This document shows positions 1 to 8,048 of a DNA stretch of 64,000 nt, piece by piece; the first letter of the stretch is position 1; each line of letters starts with the position of its first letter. Source of the stretch: Desulforegula conservatrix Mb1Pa (lineage in GTDB: Bacteria > Desulfobacterota > Desulfobacteria > Desulfobacterales > Desulforegulaceae); the NCBI RefSeq assembly GCF_000426225.1, contig NZ_AUEY01000017.1, positions 1 through 64,000 on the forward strand, written 5' to 3'. The position numbers were made by a program, and so were the translations under genes. The notes under the pieces are model-generated. The model worked only from the letters and a program-made list of their open reading frames with translations. It searched no databases and was not told the origin of the DNA.

Positions 1-291
1 GAGCTCGCTGGTTTCCAGCACGAACCCCATGTTACTGGAGGTGGTAAAGCAGCTGTAGAGCATCCATCCTTCAAATGGGTCAATATAATACTTGGTAACT
101 TAAAAAATGCGCTCAAAGGTACTTATCATGCAATTAATCGCAAGCATGTTCCGCGGTACCTGGCAGAATTTCAGTACAGATTCAATCGCCGATATGATCT
201 GCCGTCCATGATTCACAGACTGATTTATGTTGCTCTTAGGACTCCACCCATGCCATCAACCATGCTTTCTATGGCTGAAGCAGAGTGGTAA
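1..291 (+). mobile_element. IS1595-family transposase, C-terminal fragment (cut by window start)
   Basis: An open frame runs from the first base to a TAA at 289-291 (96 residues). It contains WVNIILGNLKNALKGTYHAI followed by a YLAEFQYRFNRRYDL segment, which is the typical end of the ISXO2-like DDE transposase domain of the IS1595 family (a WVN...K..L.GTYH...YL.EF.YRFNRR pattern). The catalytic N-terminal part lies outside the window, so it is unknown whether the gene is intact. I could not identify the terminal inverted repeat in the 85 bases that follow. Confidence 0.85.
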
Positions 292-375
292 TCAGAAAAA
301 ACTATGAGCAGAACAGCCTTAGACTTTTCGGGCGCTTCCTGCAAACGACAAACCTAATCCAAGGGTATGCACATA

Positions 376-825
376 ATGATTCCCACAACTGAACCCGCGG
401 CAAAAACGCTGACTTCCGTAATGGAAGACTACCTTGAGACGATATTCAATCTTGAGATAGACAAGAAGGTCGTAAGGGTAAAAGATATAGCCGGAAGACT
501 AAAAGTTAAGATGCCATCTGTGACGAGTATGCTCAAGACCCTGAGTGAACGTGGACTCGTCAATTATGAAAAATACGAATATGTTTTTCTGACAGATGAA
601 GGAAGCGCAATAGGCAAAGAAATAAACCGCAAGCACAAGATCCTTTTCAAATTCCTGACTGACATTCTTCATGTTGACCCAGCAAAAGCAGGAGATGAAG
701 CATGCAAAATGGAACATGTCCTAAGCCATGATACAATGGACAGACTGATGTCACTAATGACAACCATGCTTGAATGCCCCGATTTCGTTAAAAAGGCAGA
801 TATGAGAATGAAAATAGATATTTAA
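376..825 (+). CDS. DtxR/MntR-type metal-dependent transcriptional repressor
   Basis: The 149-residue product starts with a winged helix-turn-helix (MEDYLETIF..., then VRVKDIAGRLKVKMPSVTSM as the recognition region, wing EYVFLTDEG). A short dimerisation/metal-binding domain follows, with the E-H-x-x-S pattern (MEHVLSHDTMDRLM) of iron- or manganese-sensing DtxR proteins. The family represses metal uptake or efflux genes when metal is bound. An ATG at 367 is in frame, but AAGGG at 361-365 sits 10 bases before the ATG at 376, so 376 is preferred. It has no SH3-like third domain, as in MntR. No metal transporter is adjacent, so its targets are unknown. Confidence 0.85.
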   Translation: MIPTTEPAAKTLTSVMEDYLETIFNLEIDKKVVRVKDIAGRLKVKMPSVTSMLKTLSERGLVNYEKYEYVFLTDEGSAIGKEINRKHKILFKFLTDILHVDPAKAGDEACKMEHVLSHDTMDRLMSLMTTMLECPDFVKKADMRMKIDI

Positions 826-894
826 CAAAAAACCCCGGGATTTTACAGGCTTGCTTTGACAATCTTGACAAGATAGCAATAAACCCGATTGCCT

Positions 895-993
895 TCATTC
901 CTGCCCAGACCGAAATCCAGAAAGATCTAAGAATACTGGATGCCTTGTCAAGTCAGGCATGACGCCAAGGCCATTTTCTGACTTTTTTGTGAG
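895..993. repeat. Dispersed repeat R1, copy 1
   Basis: Degenerate copy of the R1 family: a CATTCCTGCCCAGACCG left half and a CTGGATGCC...GGCATGACGCC right half ending in TGACTTTTTTGTGAG. It fills the gap between the DtxR-type gene and the lipoprotein gene. Compare 1703-1803, 12481-12594, 12933-13081, 19922-19988, 40665-40788 and 53296-53421. Confidence 0.75.
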
Positions 994-1032
994 TCCATGA
1001 ATACCTAATGTTCCTGAAAGGATAAAAGCATA

Positions 1033-1482
1033 ATGAAAAAATCAGGGATAATCTTTTTTATTTCCATACTAATTTTATCCGTTACAGGATGCGCCACCAA
1101 TAAAATGCTTAAAAAATCCTCCGCAGGCATTCCCCCTCTCATATACGAGATCAGCACCGGAGACTGGAACAATATAGACAATGAAAGCAGCGGCGTAACC
1201 AGACTAAGCATTTCAGAAGCTGAAGGAGGATGGACAGTACACGCGTGGGGCAAATGCCACCCATCAGACTGCGATTGGGGAGTTGTTGAACTTAGAGTCT
1301 TGGGAGACTCCATAAGAGACAACGCCCCAAAATACGGATACGCATACTGGGACAACGGTTTTTCAGAGACCCATCTTATATTGAAGGCTGGAGCAGAGGA
1401 ACTGTCAGCAGACTTTTATACCATATTCAAAGATGCCTCAGACAGAACCAACTACAGATCTTTTTACAGGTTTAAAAAATAG
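1033..1482 (+). CDS. Small lipoprotein with HAWGKCHPSDCDWG motif
   Basis: 149 residues. The first 20 form a lipoprotein signal: MKK, a hydrophobic core, then SVTGC with the lipidated Cys at residue 20. The mature part carries a HAWGKCHPSDCDWG stretch near residue 71 and a C-terminal YAYWDNGF...YTIFKDASDRTNYRSFYRF segment. I recognise the WGxCHPxDCDWG motif as one that recurs in secreted hypothetical proteins; the paired Cys suggest a disulfide or metal site, but no activity is established. GAAAGGA about 10 bases upstream supports the ATG at 1033. It is probably a periplasmic or outer-membrane-anchored protein, transcribed alone. Confidence 0.8.
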   Translation: MKKSGIIFFISILILSVTGCATNKMLKKSSAGIPPLIYEISTGDWNNIDNESSGVTRLSISEAEGGWTVHAWGKCHPSDCDWGVVELRVLGDSIRDNAPKYGYAYWDNGFSETHLILKAGAEELSADFYTIFKDASDRTNYRSFYRFKK

Positions 1483-1702
1483 GCAGCAAATATGCATAAG
1501 TGATATTGATATGCTTTTTTGATTTTTTTTAACTGCTACCCACACACCCAAATACAAACATCCCCATAAAACAAGCAGCGACATCCTAAAAATTTAGATA
1601 CTTCCCTGACATTGCCTTATTGCTTTTTTTGTACTACCTTTAATCTGAAGGTGTAATTCAGGAATCATAAAATCCTGGCAAACTCGTAATAAGTCTATCC
1701 AT

Positions 1703-1803
1703 GTCATTCCGGCGCAGGCCTGAATACAGAAGTATCTAAAAACACAAAGATACAGTATCAAGTCCGGCATGACGCCGAAGCCTTTTTTTGACTTTTTGCG
1801 GGA
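1703..1803. repeat. Dispersed repeat R1, copy 2
   Basis: A well-preserved R1 copy: GTCATTCCGGCGCAGGCCTG at the left and AAGTCCGGCATGACGCCG plus TTTTTTTGACTTTTTGCGGG at the right. It occupies about a third of the 375-base gap between the lipoprotein gene and the sigma-54 regulator. The rest of that gap is AT-rich and I see no gene in it. Confidence 0.85.
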
Positions 1804-1857
1804 CCATCAATCCTGAATTACAATCATATTTCATATTTCCTTTTGGCCGGATCTTAA

Positions 1858-4143
1858 ATGAACGTATCAAACAGCAAAAATTCAGCGTCCTGGATATCGA
1901 AATGCAGAAAGATCATATTCGAAGGTCAGCAATCAAAATCCATACTTGACGGCATATGCAGAATCCTTACAGATGACGGGCCATTTACCCTCGCCTCTTA
2001 CTCAGAACTTTCCCATGAAAACGGAAAGGTAATGCCGGTAAGTATTTTCCCGTCTGACAGACCTTTTCCGGAAGCATCCGGATTTGTTCTTTCATCATCC
2101 CCTGAATCACCGGCAGCTGTTGCTTGGAGCCAGTCCAGGACATTTGTTGTAAGCCAGATATCAACGGACATGAATTTTCATGAGTGGCAGTCTGCGGCAG
2201 TCATGCATGGATACGAATCGATTGTTACCCTGCCTGTAAGCTCGGCGCCCCATCCCAGGGGAATTCTTATTTTATATTCCCAGAGCAGCGAGCCTGTAAC
2301 CAGGGAAATAATTGTCGCGCTTGATGAGCTTGCTACTCTTCTCGGAAGAACCCTCGCTTTCCTTGCGGAAAAGACCATTCAGAAAAATGAAATAGAAGCC
2401 CTTGCAAAACAGGAGGAGATGTACCATTCGGTTTTTGAAAATACGGGCACGGGAACAATCATAATTGACTATGACATGACCATACTTCACGCCAATGCCA
2501 AGCTTCTTGAGATGACAGGCTACACAAGGGAAGAGGTGGAAAACAATATGAAATGGTCGCAGTTCATTGCTCCCCAGGATAATGAAAGGATGCAGAAATA
2601 CCATTTCGGAAGACGCAAAAAAGAATCCGGGATACCGACTGAATACGAATGCAGAATCATAGACAGAAGTGGAAGGCTTAGATATATCGACATGAAGGTT
2701 GGCATGATTCCGGGTTCACTGCAATCCATTGCCTCCTTCAATGACATAACCAAAAAGGTTTTGGCCGAAGAACAACTGAAAGAGAGCGAATCAAGGCTTT
2801 CGGCAATTATCGAGGCATTTGACGGACTGATTTATATTTCTGACCCTAACTACAACATTCTCTTCATGAACAAGACAGTCAGGGAAAGAGCTGGCATAGG
2901 GGCCGCAAACGCACCATGCTACAAGATTATTCACGGCCTTGATCAGCCTTGTGGTTGGTGCGGACAGACAAGGGTTCTCACAGGCGGAACTGTAAGAAGG
3001 GAAATAAAAAGTCCGCTTGATGACAAATGGTTTTCATTCACAAGAACTCCGGTAAGACAGATAGACGGGAAGGTCGAAAGAATCCAGACCATTCTTATAG
3101 ACATCACTGAACGCAAACTCGCTGAAGAAGCTCTGGCAAAAAAGGCTGACGTGCTGAGTGATGAAAACAGAAGACTTAGATCATCAATCAAGGAACGTTA
3201 TAAATTTGGAGAAATAATAGGCAAAAGTCCGGCAATGCAGTCTGTCTACGAACTTATCCTGAAGGCCGCCACATCCAACGCGCATGTCATAATTCAGGGT
3301 GAATCAGGAACCGGCAAGGAATTGGTCGCTAGGGCGATTCATCACATGAGCGACCGCAAAGGCCAGAGATTCGTTCCAGTCAATTGCGGAGCCATAAGCG
3401 AGAACATCATAGAAAGCGAATTCTTCGGTTATAAAAAAGGGGCCTTCACAGGCGCCAACAGGGACAAGCCCGGATATCTTGACATTGCTGACGGCGGAAC
3501 TCTTTTTCTGGATGAAATAGGAGAAATAGGCCTGGGCATGCAGGTTAAGCTTTTGAGAGCCATCGAAGGTGGCGGATACACCCCAGTTGGTGACAATATG
3601 GTAAAACACCCAAACCTAAGAATTGTTGCCGCCACAAACAGAAATCTCAAGGATCTTGTCAAGCAGGGCGAAATGCGGCAGGACTTTTTTTACAGGGTTC
3701 ACGTAATACCCATTCATCTTCCTTCTTTAAGGGAAAGAAAGGAAGACCTTCCTCTTCTTATCGAACATTTCATATCCCGTTTCGAGGGCAGCCAAAACCC
3801 TCCTCATATTACAGGAAATATTCTTGAAACATTCATGCGTTATCCCTGGCCCGGCAATGTGAGGGAACTTGAAAACGTGATCAAAAGGTATGCCACCATT
3901 GGCAATCTTGATTTTTTCCAGTCCTTGCTTTCAGAACCAGAGGCACAGCTTCTGACCAAGCAATCCGCAATCCCCGAAATTCCGAAGGGCCTGCACCTTG
4001 AAGAAGCCATGGCTTTTGCCGAAAAAGAAATTATCAGACAGACACTTGAGGGTTGCAGATGGCATAAAGGCAAGGCTTCGGAGATTTTGGGCATCCACAG
4101 GAAGACCCTTTTTACCAAAATGAGGAAGCTTGGTATTAAATAG
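1858..4143 (+). CDS. Sigma-54-dependent enhancer-binding regulator (GAF-PAS-PAS-AAA+-Fis HTH)
   Basis: 761 residues. Order: a GAF-like sensor (about 15-170), PAS 1 (about 188-300), PAS 2 (about 310-425), a sigma-54 activator AAA+ domain (about 450-680) and a Fis-type helix-turn-helix at the end (GKASEILGIHRKTLFTKMRK). The AAA+ domain has Walker A GESGTGKE at residue 481, the sigma-54 contact loop GAFTGA at 528, Walker B GGTLFLDEIGE and the RQDFFYR arginine-finger region, so it should remodel sigma-54 holoenzyme. PAS 2 holds a Cys cluster (CYKIIHGLDQPCGWC), a possible metal or redox site. It has no receiver domain, so the signal is probably sensed directly by GAF/PAS. It lies directly upstream of, and co-directional with, a sigma-54 promoter preceded by two dyads, so it very likely controls the fatty-acid genes at 4386-10784. 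Confidence 0.95.
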   Translation: MNVSNSKNSASWISKCRKIIFEGQQSKSILDGICRILTDDGPFTLASYSELSHENGKVMPVSIFPSDRPFPEASGFVLSSSPESPAAVAWSQSRTFVVSQISTDMNFHEWQSAAVMHGYESIVTLPVSSAPHPRGILILYSQSSEPVTREIIVALDELATLLGRTLAFLAEKTIQKNEIEALAKQEEMYHSVFENTGTGTIIIDYDMTILHANAKLLEMTGYTREEVENNMKWSQFIAPQDNERMQKYHFGRRKKESGIPTEYECRIIDRSGRLRYIDMKVGMIPGSLQSIASFNDITKKVLAEEQLKESESRLSAIIEAFDGLIYISDPNYNILFMNKTVRERAGIGAANAPCYKIIHGLDQPCGWCGQTRVLTGGTVRREIKSPLDDKWFSFTRTPVRQIDGKVERIQTILIDITERKLAEEALAKKADVLSDENRRLRSSIKERYKFGEIIGKSPAMQSVYELILKAATSNAHVIIQGESGTGKELVARAIHHMSDRKGQRFVPVNCGAISENIIESEFFGYKKGAFTGANRDKPGYLDIADGGTLFLDEIGEIGLGMQVKLLRAIEGGGYTPVGDNMVKHPNLRIVAATNRNLKDLVKQGEMRQDFFYRVHVIPIHLPSLRERKEDLPLLIEHFISRFEGSQNPPHITGNILETFMRYPWPGNVRELENVIKRYATIGNLDFFQSLLSEPEAQLLTKQSAIPEIPKGLHLEEAMAFAEKEIIRQTLEGCRWHKGKASEILGIHRKTLFTKMRKLGIK

Positions 4144-4151
4144 GGCAATAT

Positions 4152-4169
4152 TGTGGCCAAAAAACCACA
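4152..4169. promoter_or_regulatory. Upstream activator site 1 (18-bp dyad)
   Basis: TGTGGCCAAAAAACCACA: perfect TGTGG/CCACA arms around 8 bases, 9 bases after the regulator's stop codon. The same dyad recurs at 4222-4239. This is the expected position and form of an enhancer for a Fis-HTH sigma-54 activator. Binding is inferred. Confidence 0.75.
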
Positions 4170-4221
4170 TCAACTACAGATATTTGAAATAACAGCTATT
4201 TCATAAACAAGCATTTCACCA

Positions 4222-4239
4222 TGTGGTCAAAAAGCCACA
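4222..4239. promoter_or_regulatory. Upstream activator site 2 (18-bp dyad)
   Basis: TGTGGTCAAAAAGCCACA, matching site 1 in 16 of 18 positions with identical arms and spacing. The centres of the two sites are 70 bp apart and this one ends 81 bp before the -24 element, a normal distance for looping to sigma-54 polymerase. Confidence 0.75.
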
Positions 4240-4319
4240 ACACCCAATCCATCTATTTTTACACAACATCAACATAAATATCTTATAAAATCAATATATT
4301 ACCATATGACAACCATGTT

Positions 4320-4335
4320 TGGCACGCGTATTGCT
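4320..4335 (+). promoter_or_regulatory. Sigma-54 (-24/-12) promoter of the fatty-acid operon
   Basis: TGGCACGCGTATTGCT: TGGCACG, 4 bases, TTGCT, an exact match to the classical sigma-54 consensus. Transcription should start near 4346, about 40 bases before the ATG at 4386, which has an AGGAGG ribosome-binding site. Confidence 0.92.
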
Positions 4336-4385
4336 GTTTATATAAGCAACAAAGGATTTCACAGACAAACAAACAGGAGGTCATC

Positions 4386-5747
4386 ATGGACTACGCAAGA
4401 ACATATACTTCAAAAAAACTTTCCGCAGAAGCTGCCGTTGAATTAGTTAGCTCAGGTGACTGGATAGACTACGGCGCATTTTTATGCGCGCCAAAAGTGC
4501 TTGACGCGGCTCTTGCAAAAAGGATTGATTCCCTCACAGACGTGAAAATCAGAACCCTCGCGTTCCCTGGAACATCAGCAGTTGCGGCGGCAAGCCAGGG
4601 TAGCGACAAAATCATCTATAACAGCTGGCACTTCAGCGGCGCAGAAAGAAAACTCCACGACAGCGGCTCATGCCATTTCATTCCGTTTGTATACCATGAA
4701 GGCCCAAGCCATTACAGAAGAAACATCAATGTCGACGTATGCATGCTCAGAACAGGGCCAATGGACAAATTCGGATATTTCAACTACGGAGCAGCCAATT
4801 CATGCTCACGTTCAGCCATTGAAAACGCGAAACTGGTAATCATTGAAGTCAGCGAAACCATGCCACGCTGCCTCGGCGGCTATCACGAATCTGTTCATAT
4901 TTCTGAAATTGACTATGTGGTTGAAACAGACAACGCTCCGGCTTTTGCACTTCCAAACCCTGTTATATCAGACACTGACAAAAAAATAGCTGAGCTAATA
5001 GTTAATGAAATCAAAGATGGCGCCTGCATTCAGCTTGGAATCGGCGGCATGCCCAATGCAGTTGGAAAGCTCATAGCCGAATCAGACCTTAAAAATCTCG
5101 GCGTGCATACAGAAATGCTTGCTGACGCATATCTTGATATGTACAAGTCCGGAAAAATCACCAATCTCAACAAGCTCACAGATCCTGGTAAAATGGTTTA
5201 CACCTTTGCACTCGGAAGTTCAGAGCTTTATGAGTTTCTTGATGACAATCCATGCTGCGCGAGCTATCCGGTTGACTACACAAACAACCTACAGCGAATC
5301 TCGTCCAATCCCGGCGTGATTTCCATAAACAACGCCCTCGAGCTGGATCTTTTCGGCCAGGTCTCTTCTGAATCATCAGGAAACAGACACATCACAGGCA
5401 CAGGCGGACAGTTTGACTTCGCTTACGGCGCTTACCATTCACTTGGCGGAAAATCATTCATATGCCTTACAGCAACCACAAAAGGCAAGGATGGAAAGCT
5501 CAAATCAAGAATAAGACCTGCTTTTGAAACAGGCACAATTGTCACCCTGCCAAGAACCATAACAAACTATGTTGTCACCGAGTTCGGAATAATCAATCTC
5601 AAGGGCAAGTCAACCTGGGAAAGAGCCGAAGCACTCATAAGCATAGCTCATCCTGATTTCAGGGATGAACTCGTCAGAGATGCCGAAAGAATGGGCATAT
5701 GGACAAAATCAAATAAAATCGATGCACGCTACCTTGCAGCATCATAA
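4386..5747 (+). CDS. Acyl-CoA:acetate CoA-transferase (Cat1/4-hydroxybutyrate CoA-transferase family)
   Basis: 453 residues over the full length of the butyryl-CoA:acetate / 4-hydroxybutyrate CoA-transferase family. N- and C-terminal CoA-transferase halves are both present: GIGGMPNAVGKLI in the middle, HTEM with Glu243 (the position I expect for the catalytic glutamate that forms the CoA thioester), GQVSSESSG, and the GTGGQFDF motif. It would move CoA between acetyl-CoA and a fatty or carboxylic acid in the cytoplasm, activating the acid without ATP. Annotation as acetyl-CoA hydrolase is common but probably wrong for this subfamily. It is first in the sigma-54-controlled operon. The exact acid is not readable from sequence; butyrate or propionate are plausible. 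Confidence 0.9.
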   Translation: MDYARTYTSKKLSAEAAVELVSSGDWIDYGAFLCAPKVLDAALAKRIDSLTDVKIRTLAFPGTSAVAAASQGSDKIIYNSWHFSGAERKLHDSGSCHFIPFVYHEGPSHYRRNINVDVCMLRTGPMDKFGYFNYGAANSCSRSAIENAKLVIIEVSETMPRCLGGYHESVHISEIDYVVETDNAPAFALPNPVISDTDKKIAELIVNEIKDGACIQLGIGGMPNAVGKLIAESDLKNLGVHTEMLADAYLDMYKSGKITNLNKLTDPGKMVYTFALGSSELYEFLDDNPCCASYPVDYTNNLQRISSNPGVISINNALELDLFGQVSSESSGNRHITGTGGQFDFAYGAYHSLGGKSFICLTATTKGKDGKLKSRIRPAFETGTIVTLPRTITNYVVTEFGIINLKGKSTWERAEALISIAHPDFRDELVRDAERMGIWTKSNKIDARYLAAS

Positions 5748-5802
5748 TCCCGGATCGCATTCAGACAATTAAGCAAACCCTGAATGCAAAACGGAATATC
5801 AG

Positions 5803-5880
5803 AAGGCCTAACGGGCATACCTGCACAAACCCCGCATTATCCTGGCCGGCAGCAAGTGGCTGCTGCCGACCAGGAGTCCA
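5803..5880 (+). repeat. Hairpin element H, copy 1 (intercistronic)
   Basis: Starts with AAGGCCTAACGGGCATAC and ends with a stem of 14 bp with one mismatch (5841-5854 with 5861-5874). Copy 2 lies 179 bases downstream. It sits in the 415-base gap between the CoA-transferase and acyl-CoA dehydrogenase genes. No run of T follows, so it is not a standard terminator; an RNA processing, stability or regulatory element is more likely. Confidence 0.7.
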
Positions 5881-5981
5881 GGGTCTGAGAATGGAAAAGC
5901 CCTATAAATAATTCTTAATAAAATTTCAAAAGCAAGATCTCTGCACTCCTCAAACAAGAACCAGGAAGGCAGACGGCGGCA

Positions 5982-6060
5982 AAGGCCTAAAGGGCGATAC
6001 CTGCAAAATCCCCTCAAATCCTGACCGGCAGCAAGTGGCTGCAGCCGGTCAGGAGTCGGG
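5982..6060 (+). repeat. Hairpin element H, copy 2 (intercistronic)
   Basis: Begins AAGGCCTAAAGGGCGATAC and carries an 11-bp perfect stem (TCCTGACCGGC 6019-6029 with GCCGGTCAGGA 6043-6053), extended by AGC/GCT around an AAGTG loop. A G-C pair of copy 1 is an A-T pair here, a compensatory change that argues for selection on RNA structure. It ends about 100 bases before the acyl-CoA dehydrogenase start. Confidence 0.7.
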
Positions 6061-6162
6061 CACCAGCAGACTCAGCCCTTAAAACAACAAATAACAATGA
6101 ACAGCGTTTAACCGAAGCAGCCCAAATCAAAGACACGAACCAAAGAAAGGAATTAAACAAAA

Positions 6163-7965
6163 ATGGCTCAGCTAATAGCAGACAAAAGAGATGTGGAATT
6201 TGTACTTCATGAACAGTTTGAAGCTGCATCACTTGCAAAATACAGCGCGTATTCATCTTTTAATAAAAAAACCATAGACCTCATAGTTTCTGAAGCCAGA
6301 AATCTGGCAATAAAGGAAATACTGCCTCTTCAGAAGATCTCGGATGACGGATGCGTATTTGACGCAGGAAAAGTCACGGTACCTGAAGCTTATCACAAGG
6401 TTTTTGCTTCATATATGGCTGGTGAATGGCTTGCCATGACAGATGATCCTGAATGGGGCGGACAGGGCGCGCCAAAACTTGTTGCAATGGCGGCAAATGA
6501 ATATTTTTACGGCGCGTGCAACTCATTCATGCTTTTTCACATGCTCAGCCACGGCGCAGCGAGACTTGTCGAACACTTTGGAACAGAGGAACAGAAAAAA
6601 ACCTATCTTGGAAACATGCTTTCAGGAAAGTGGTCAGGAACCATGCTCCTTACAGAACCTGAAGCAGGCTCTGACGTAGGCGCACTCACATCAACAGCCA
6701 AGAAAAACCCTGACGGGACATACAGCATCACTGGAAACAAGATTTTCATATCAGGCGGCGAGCATAACATGGTGGACAATATCATCCATCCTGTTCTTGC
6801 CAGACTTGAAGGCGCGCCGGCAGGCACAAGGGGCATATCCCTCTTTCTTGTTCCAAAATTCAGGGTAAACGCAGACGGCTCACTCGGCGAGTTCAACGAT
6901 GTAGTATGCACAGGCATCGAGCACAAGATGGGGCTTCATGGAAACTGCACATGCTCACTTACTCTTGGCGGAAGCGGAAACTGCATAGGAACTCTTCTTG
7001 GTGAAGAAAACAAAGGCATGGCAGCGATGTTCGTAATGATGAACGAAGCCCGCCAGATGGTTGGTCTCCAGGGATTTGCCAATGCTTCGGCATCCTATAT
7101 GTACGCACTCGAATACGCGAGACAGAGAATCCAGACCAAGCACATGACAGCACCTGCTACGGCAGGCCCTGCGCCAATCATCCAGCATCCTGACGTAAGG
7201 CGCCAGCTCATGATCATGAAGGCCCATGTTGAAGGCATGCGCAGCCTTATCTATTACGGCGGCCTGTGCCAGGATCTTGAAAAGAATGCTGCAACAGAAG
7301 AAGAAAAAGCCGCTATGTCGGAAATGCTCGAAATTCTGACTCCGATAATAAAGGGATACATCACTGACAAGGCCTTTGAGATGTGCAGTCACGGCGTTCA
7401 GGTCTACGGCGGCTATGGCTTTATTGAAGAATATCCTGTGGCCCAGCTCCTCAGAGACTCCAGAATATTCATGATCTACGAAGGAACAAACGGAATTCAG
7501 TCCATTGACCTTGTCGGAAGAAAAATGGGCATGAAAAAAGGAAAGCCTTTCATGGCCTTCCTTGAAGAAATCAAAAAAACCATCACAAAAGCAGCCGCAA
7601 CAAAAGGTACTGAAGAGCTTGCAAAAGAACTCCAGGAGTACCTCGACACATACATGAAGTCTGCTGCCACCCTTGCCCAGAATACTGCATCTGACAAAAT
7701 TCTGAGCGCTTATGGATACACCCATCCTTTCCTTGAATGCACAGGAGATCTTTCAATGGCATGGATGCTTCTCTGGAGAGCTGCAACAGCGGCCCAGAAA
7801 CTCGGAGCAGCCGGAAAAGACCTGGCTTTCTACAAAGGCCAGATCGACACAGCAAGATTCTTCATCCGCTATGTGCTTCCTGTTGCAAAAGGAAGACTCG
7901 CTGCGATTGACATGTGCGACGGAGCGGCTGTTGAAATATCCGAAGACGGATTCGGCGGAAAATAA
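6163..7965 (+). CDS. Acyl-CoA dehydrogenase, 600-residue type
   Basis: 600 residues, about 200 more than classical short-chain acyl-CoA dehydrogenases, with the extra C-terminal helical domain of the large DmdC-like subgroup. Visible are the FAD/substrate segment LLTEPEAGSDVGAL, NKIFISGGEH and IYEGTNGIQSIDLVGRK with the candidate catalytic base Glu440. It oxidises an acyl-CoA to the 2-enoyl-CoA in the cytoplasm, passing electrons to ETF. It is second in the CoA-transferase operon, 415 bases after the first gene. A close paralogue is at 14945-16753 on the other strand. Chain-length preference cannot be inferred. Confidence 0.92.
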   Translation: MAQLIADKRDVEFVLHEQFEAASLAKYSAYSSFNKKTIDLIVSEARNLAIKEILPLQKISDDGCVFDAGKVTVPEAYHKVFASYMAGEWLAMTDDPEWGGQGAPKLVAMAANEYFYGACNSFMLFHMLSHGAARLVEHFGTEEQKKTYLGNMLSGKWSGTMLLTEPEAGSDVGALTSTAKKNPDGTYSITGNKIFISGGEHNMVDNIIHPVLARLEGAPAGTRGISLFLVPKFRVNADGSLGEFNDVVCTGIEHKMGLHGNCTCSLTLGGSGNCIGTLLGEENKGMAAMFVMMNEARQMVGLQGFANASASYMYALEYARQRIQTKHMTAPATAGPAPIIQHPDVRRQLMIMKAHVEGMRSLIYYGGLCQDLEKNAATEEEKAAMSEMLEILTPIIKGYITDKAFEMCSHGVQVYGGYGFIEEYPVAQLLRDSRIFMIYEGTNGIQSIDLVGRKMGMKKGKPFMAFLEEIKKTITKAAATKGTEELAKELQEYLDTYMKSAATLAQNTASDKILSAYGYTHPFLECTGDLSMAWMLLWRAATAAQKLGAAGKDLAFYKGQIDTARFFIRYVLPVAKGRLAAIDMCDGAAVEISEDGFGGK

Positions 7966-7986
7966 AAAAGAGCTGCAATGAACCAA

Positions 7987-8017
7987 TGCAGGGAAAGAGC
8001 AAAATACTTTCCCTGCA
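7987..8017 (+). other. Intercistronic hairpin
   Basis: TGCAGGGAAAG (7987-7997) pairs perfectly with CTTTCCCTGCA (8007-8017) across a 9-base loop, in the short gap between the acyl-CoA dehydrogenase and thiolase genes. No T run follows, so mRNA processing or stability is more likely than termination. Confidence 0.6.
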
Positions 8018-8048
8018 AATCAGAACAAAAAAATAACGGATGGTTGAA

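Noticed and set aside
5803-5880. Integron attC-like site (GCCTAAC resembling an RYYYAAC core)
   Set aside because: No matching GTTRRRY core within 150 bases, no integrase, and the second copy has AAAGG in place of AACGG; the hairpin-element explanation fits both copies.
6955-7725. 256-codon open frame antisense to the acyl-CoA dehydrogenase gene
   Set aside because: It mirrors the codon bias of the real gene, has no ribosome-binding site and no recognisable family.
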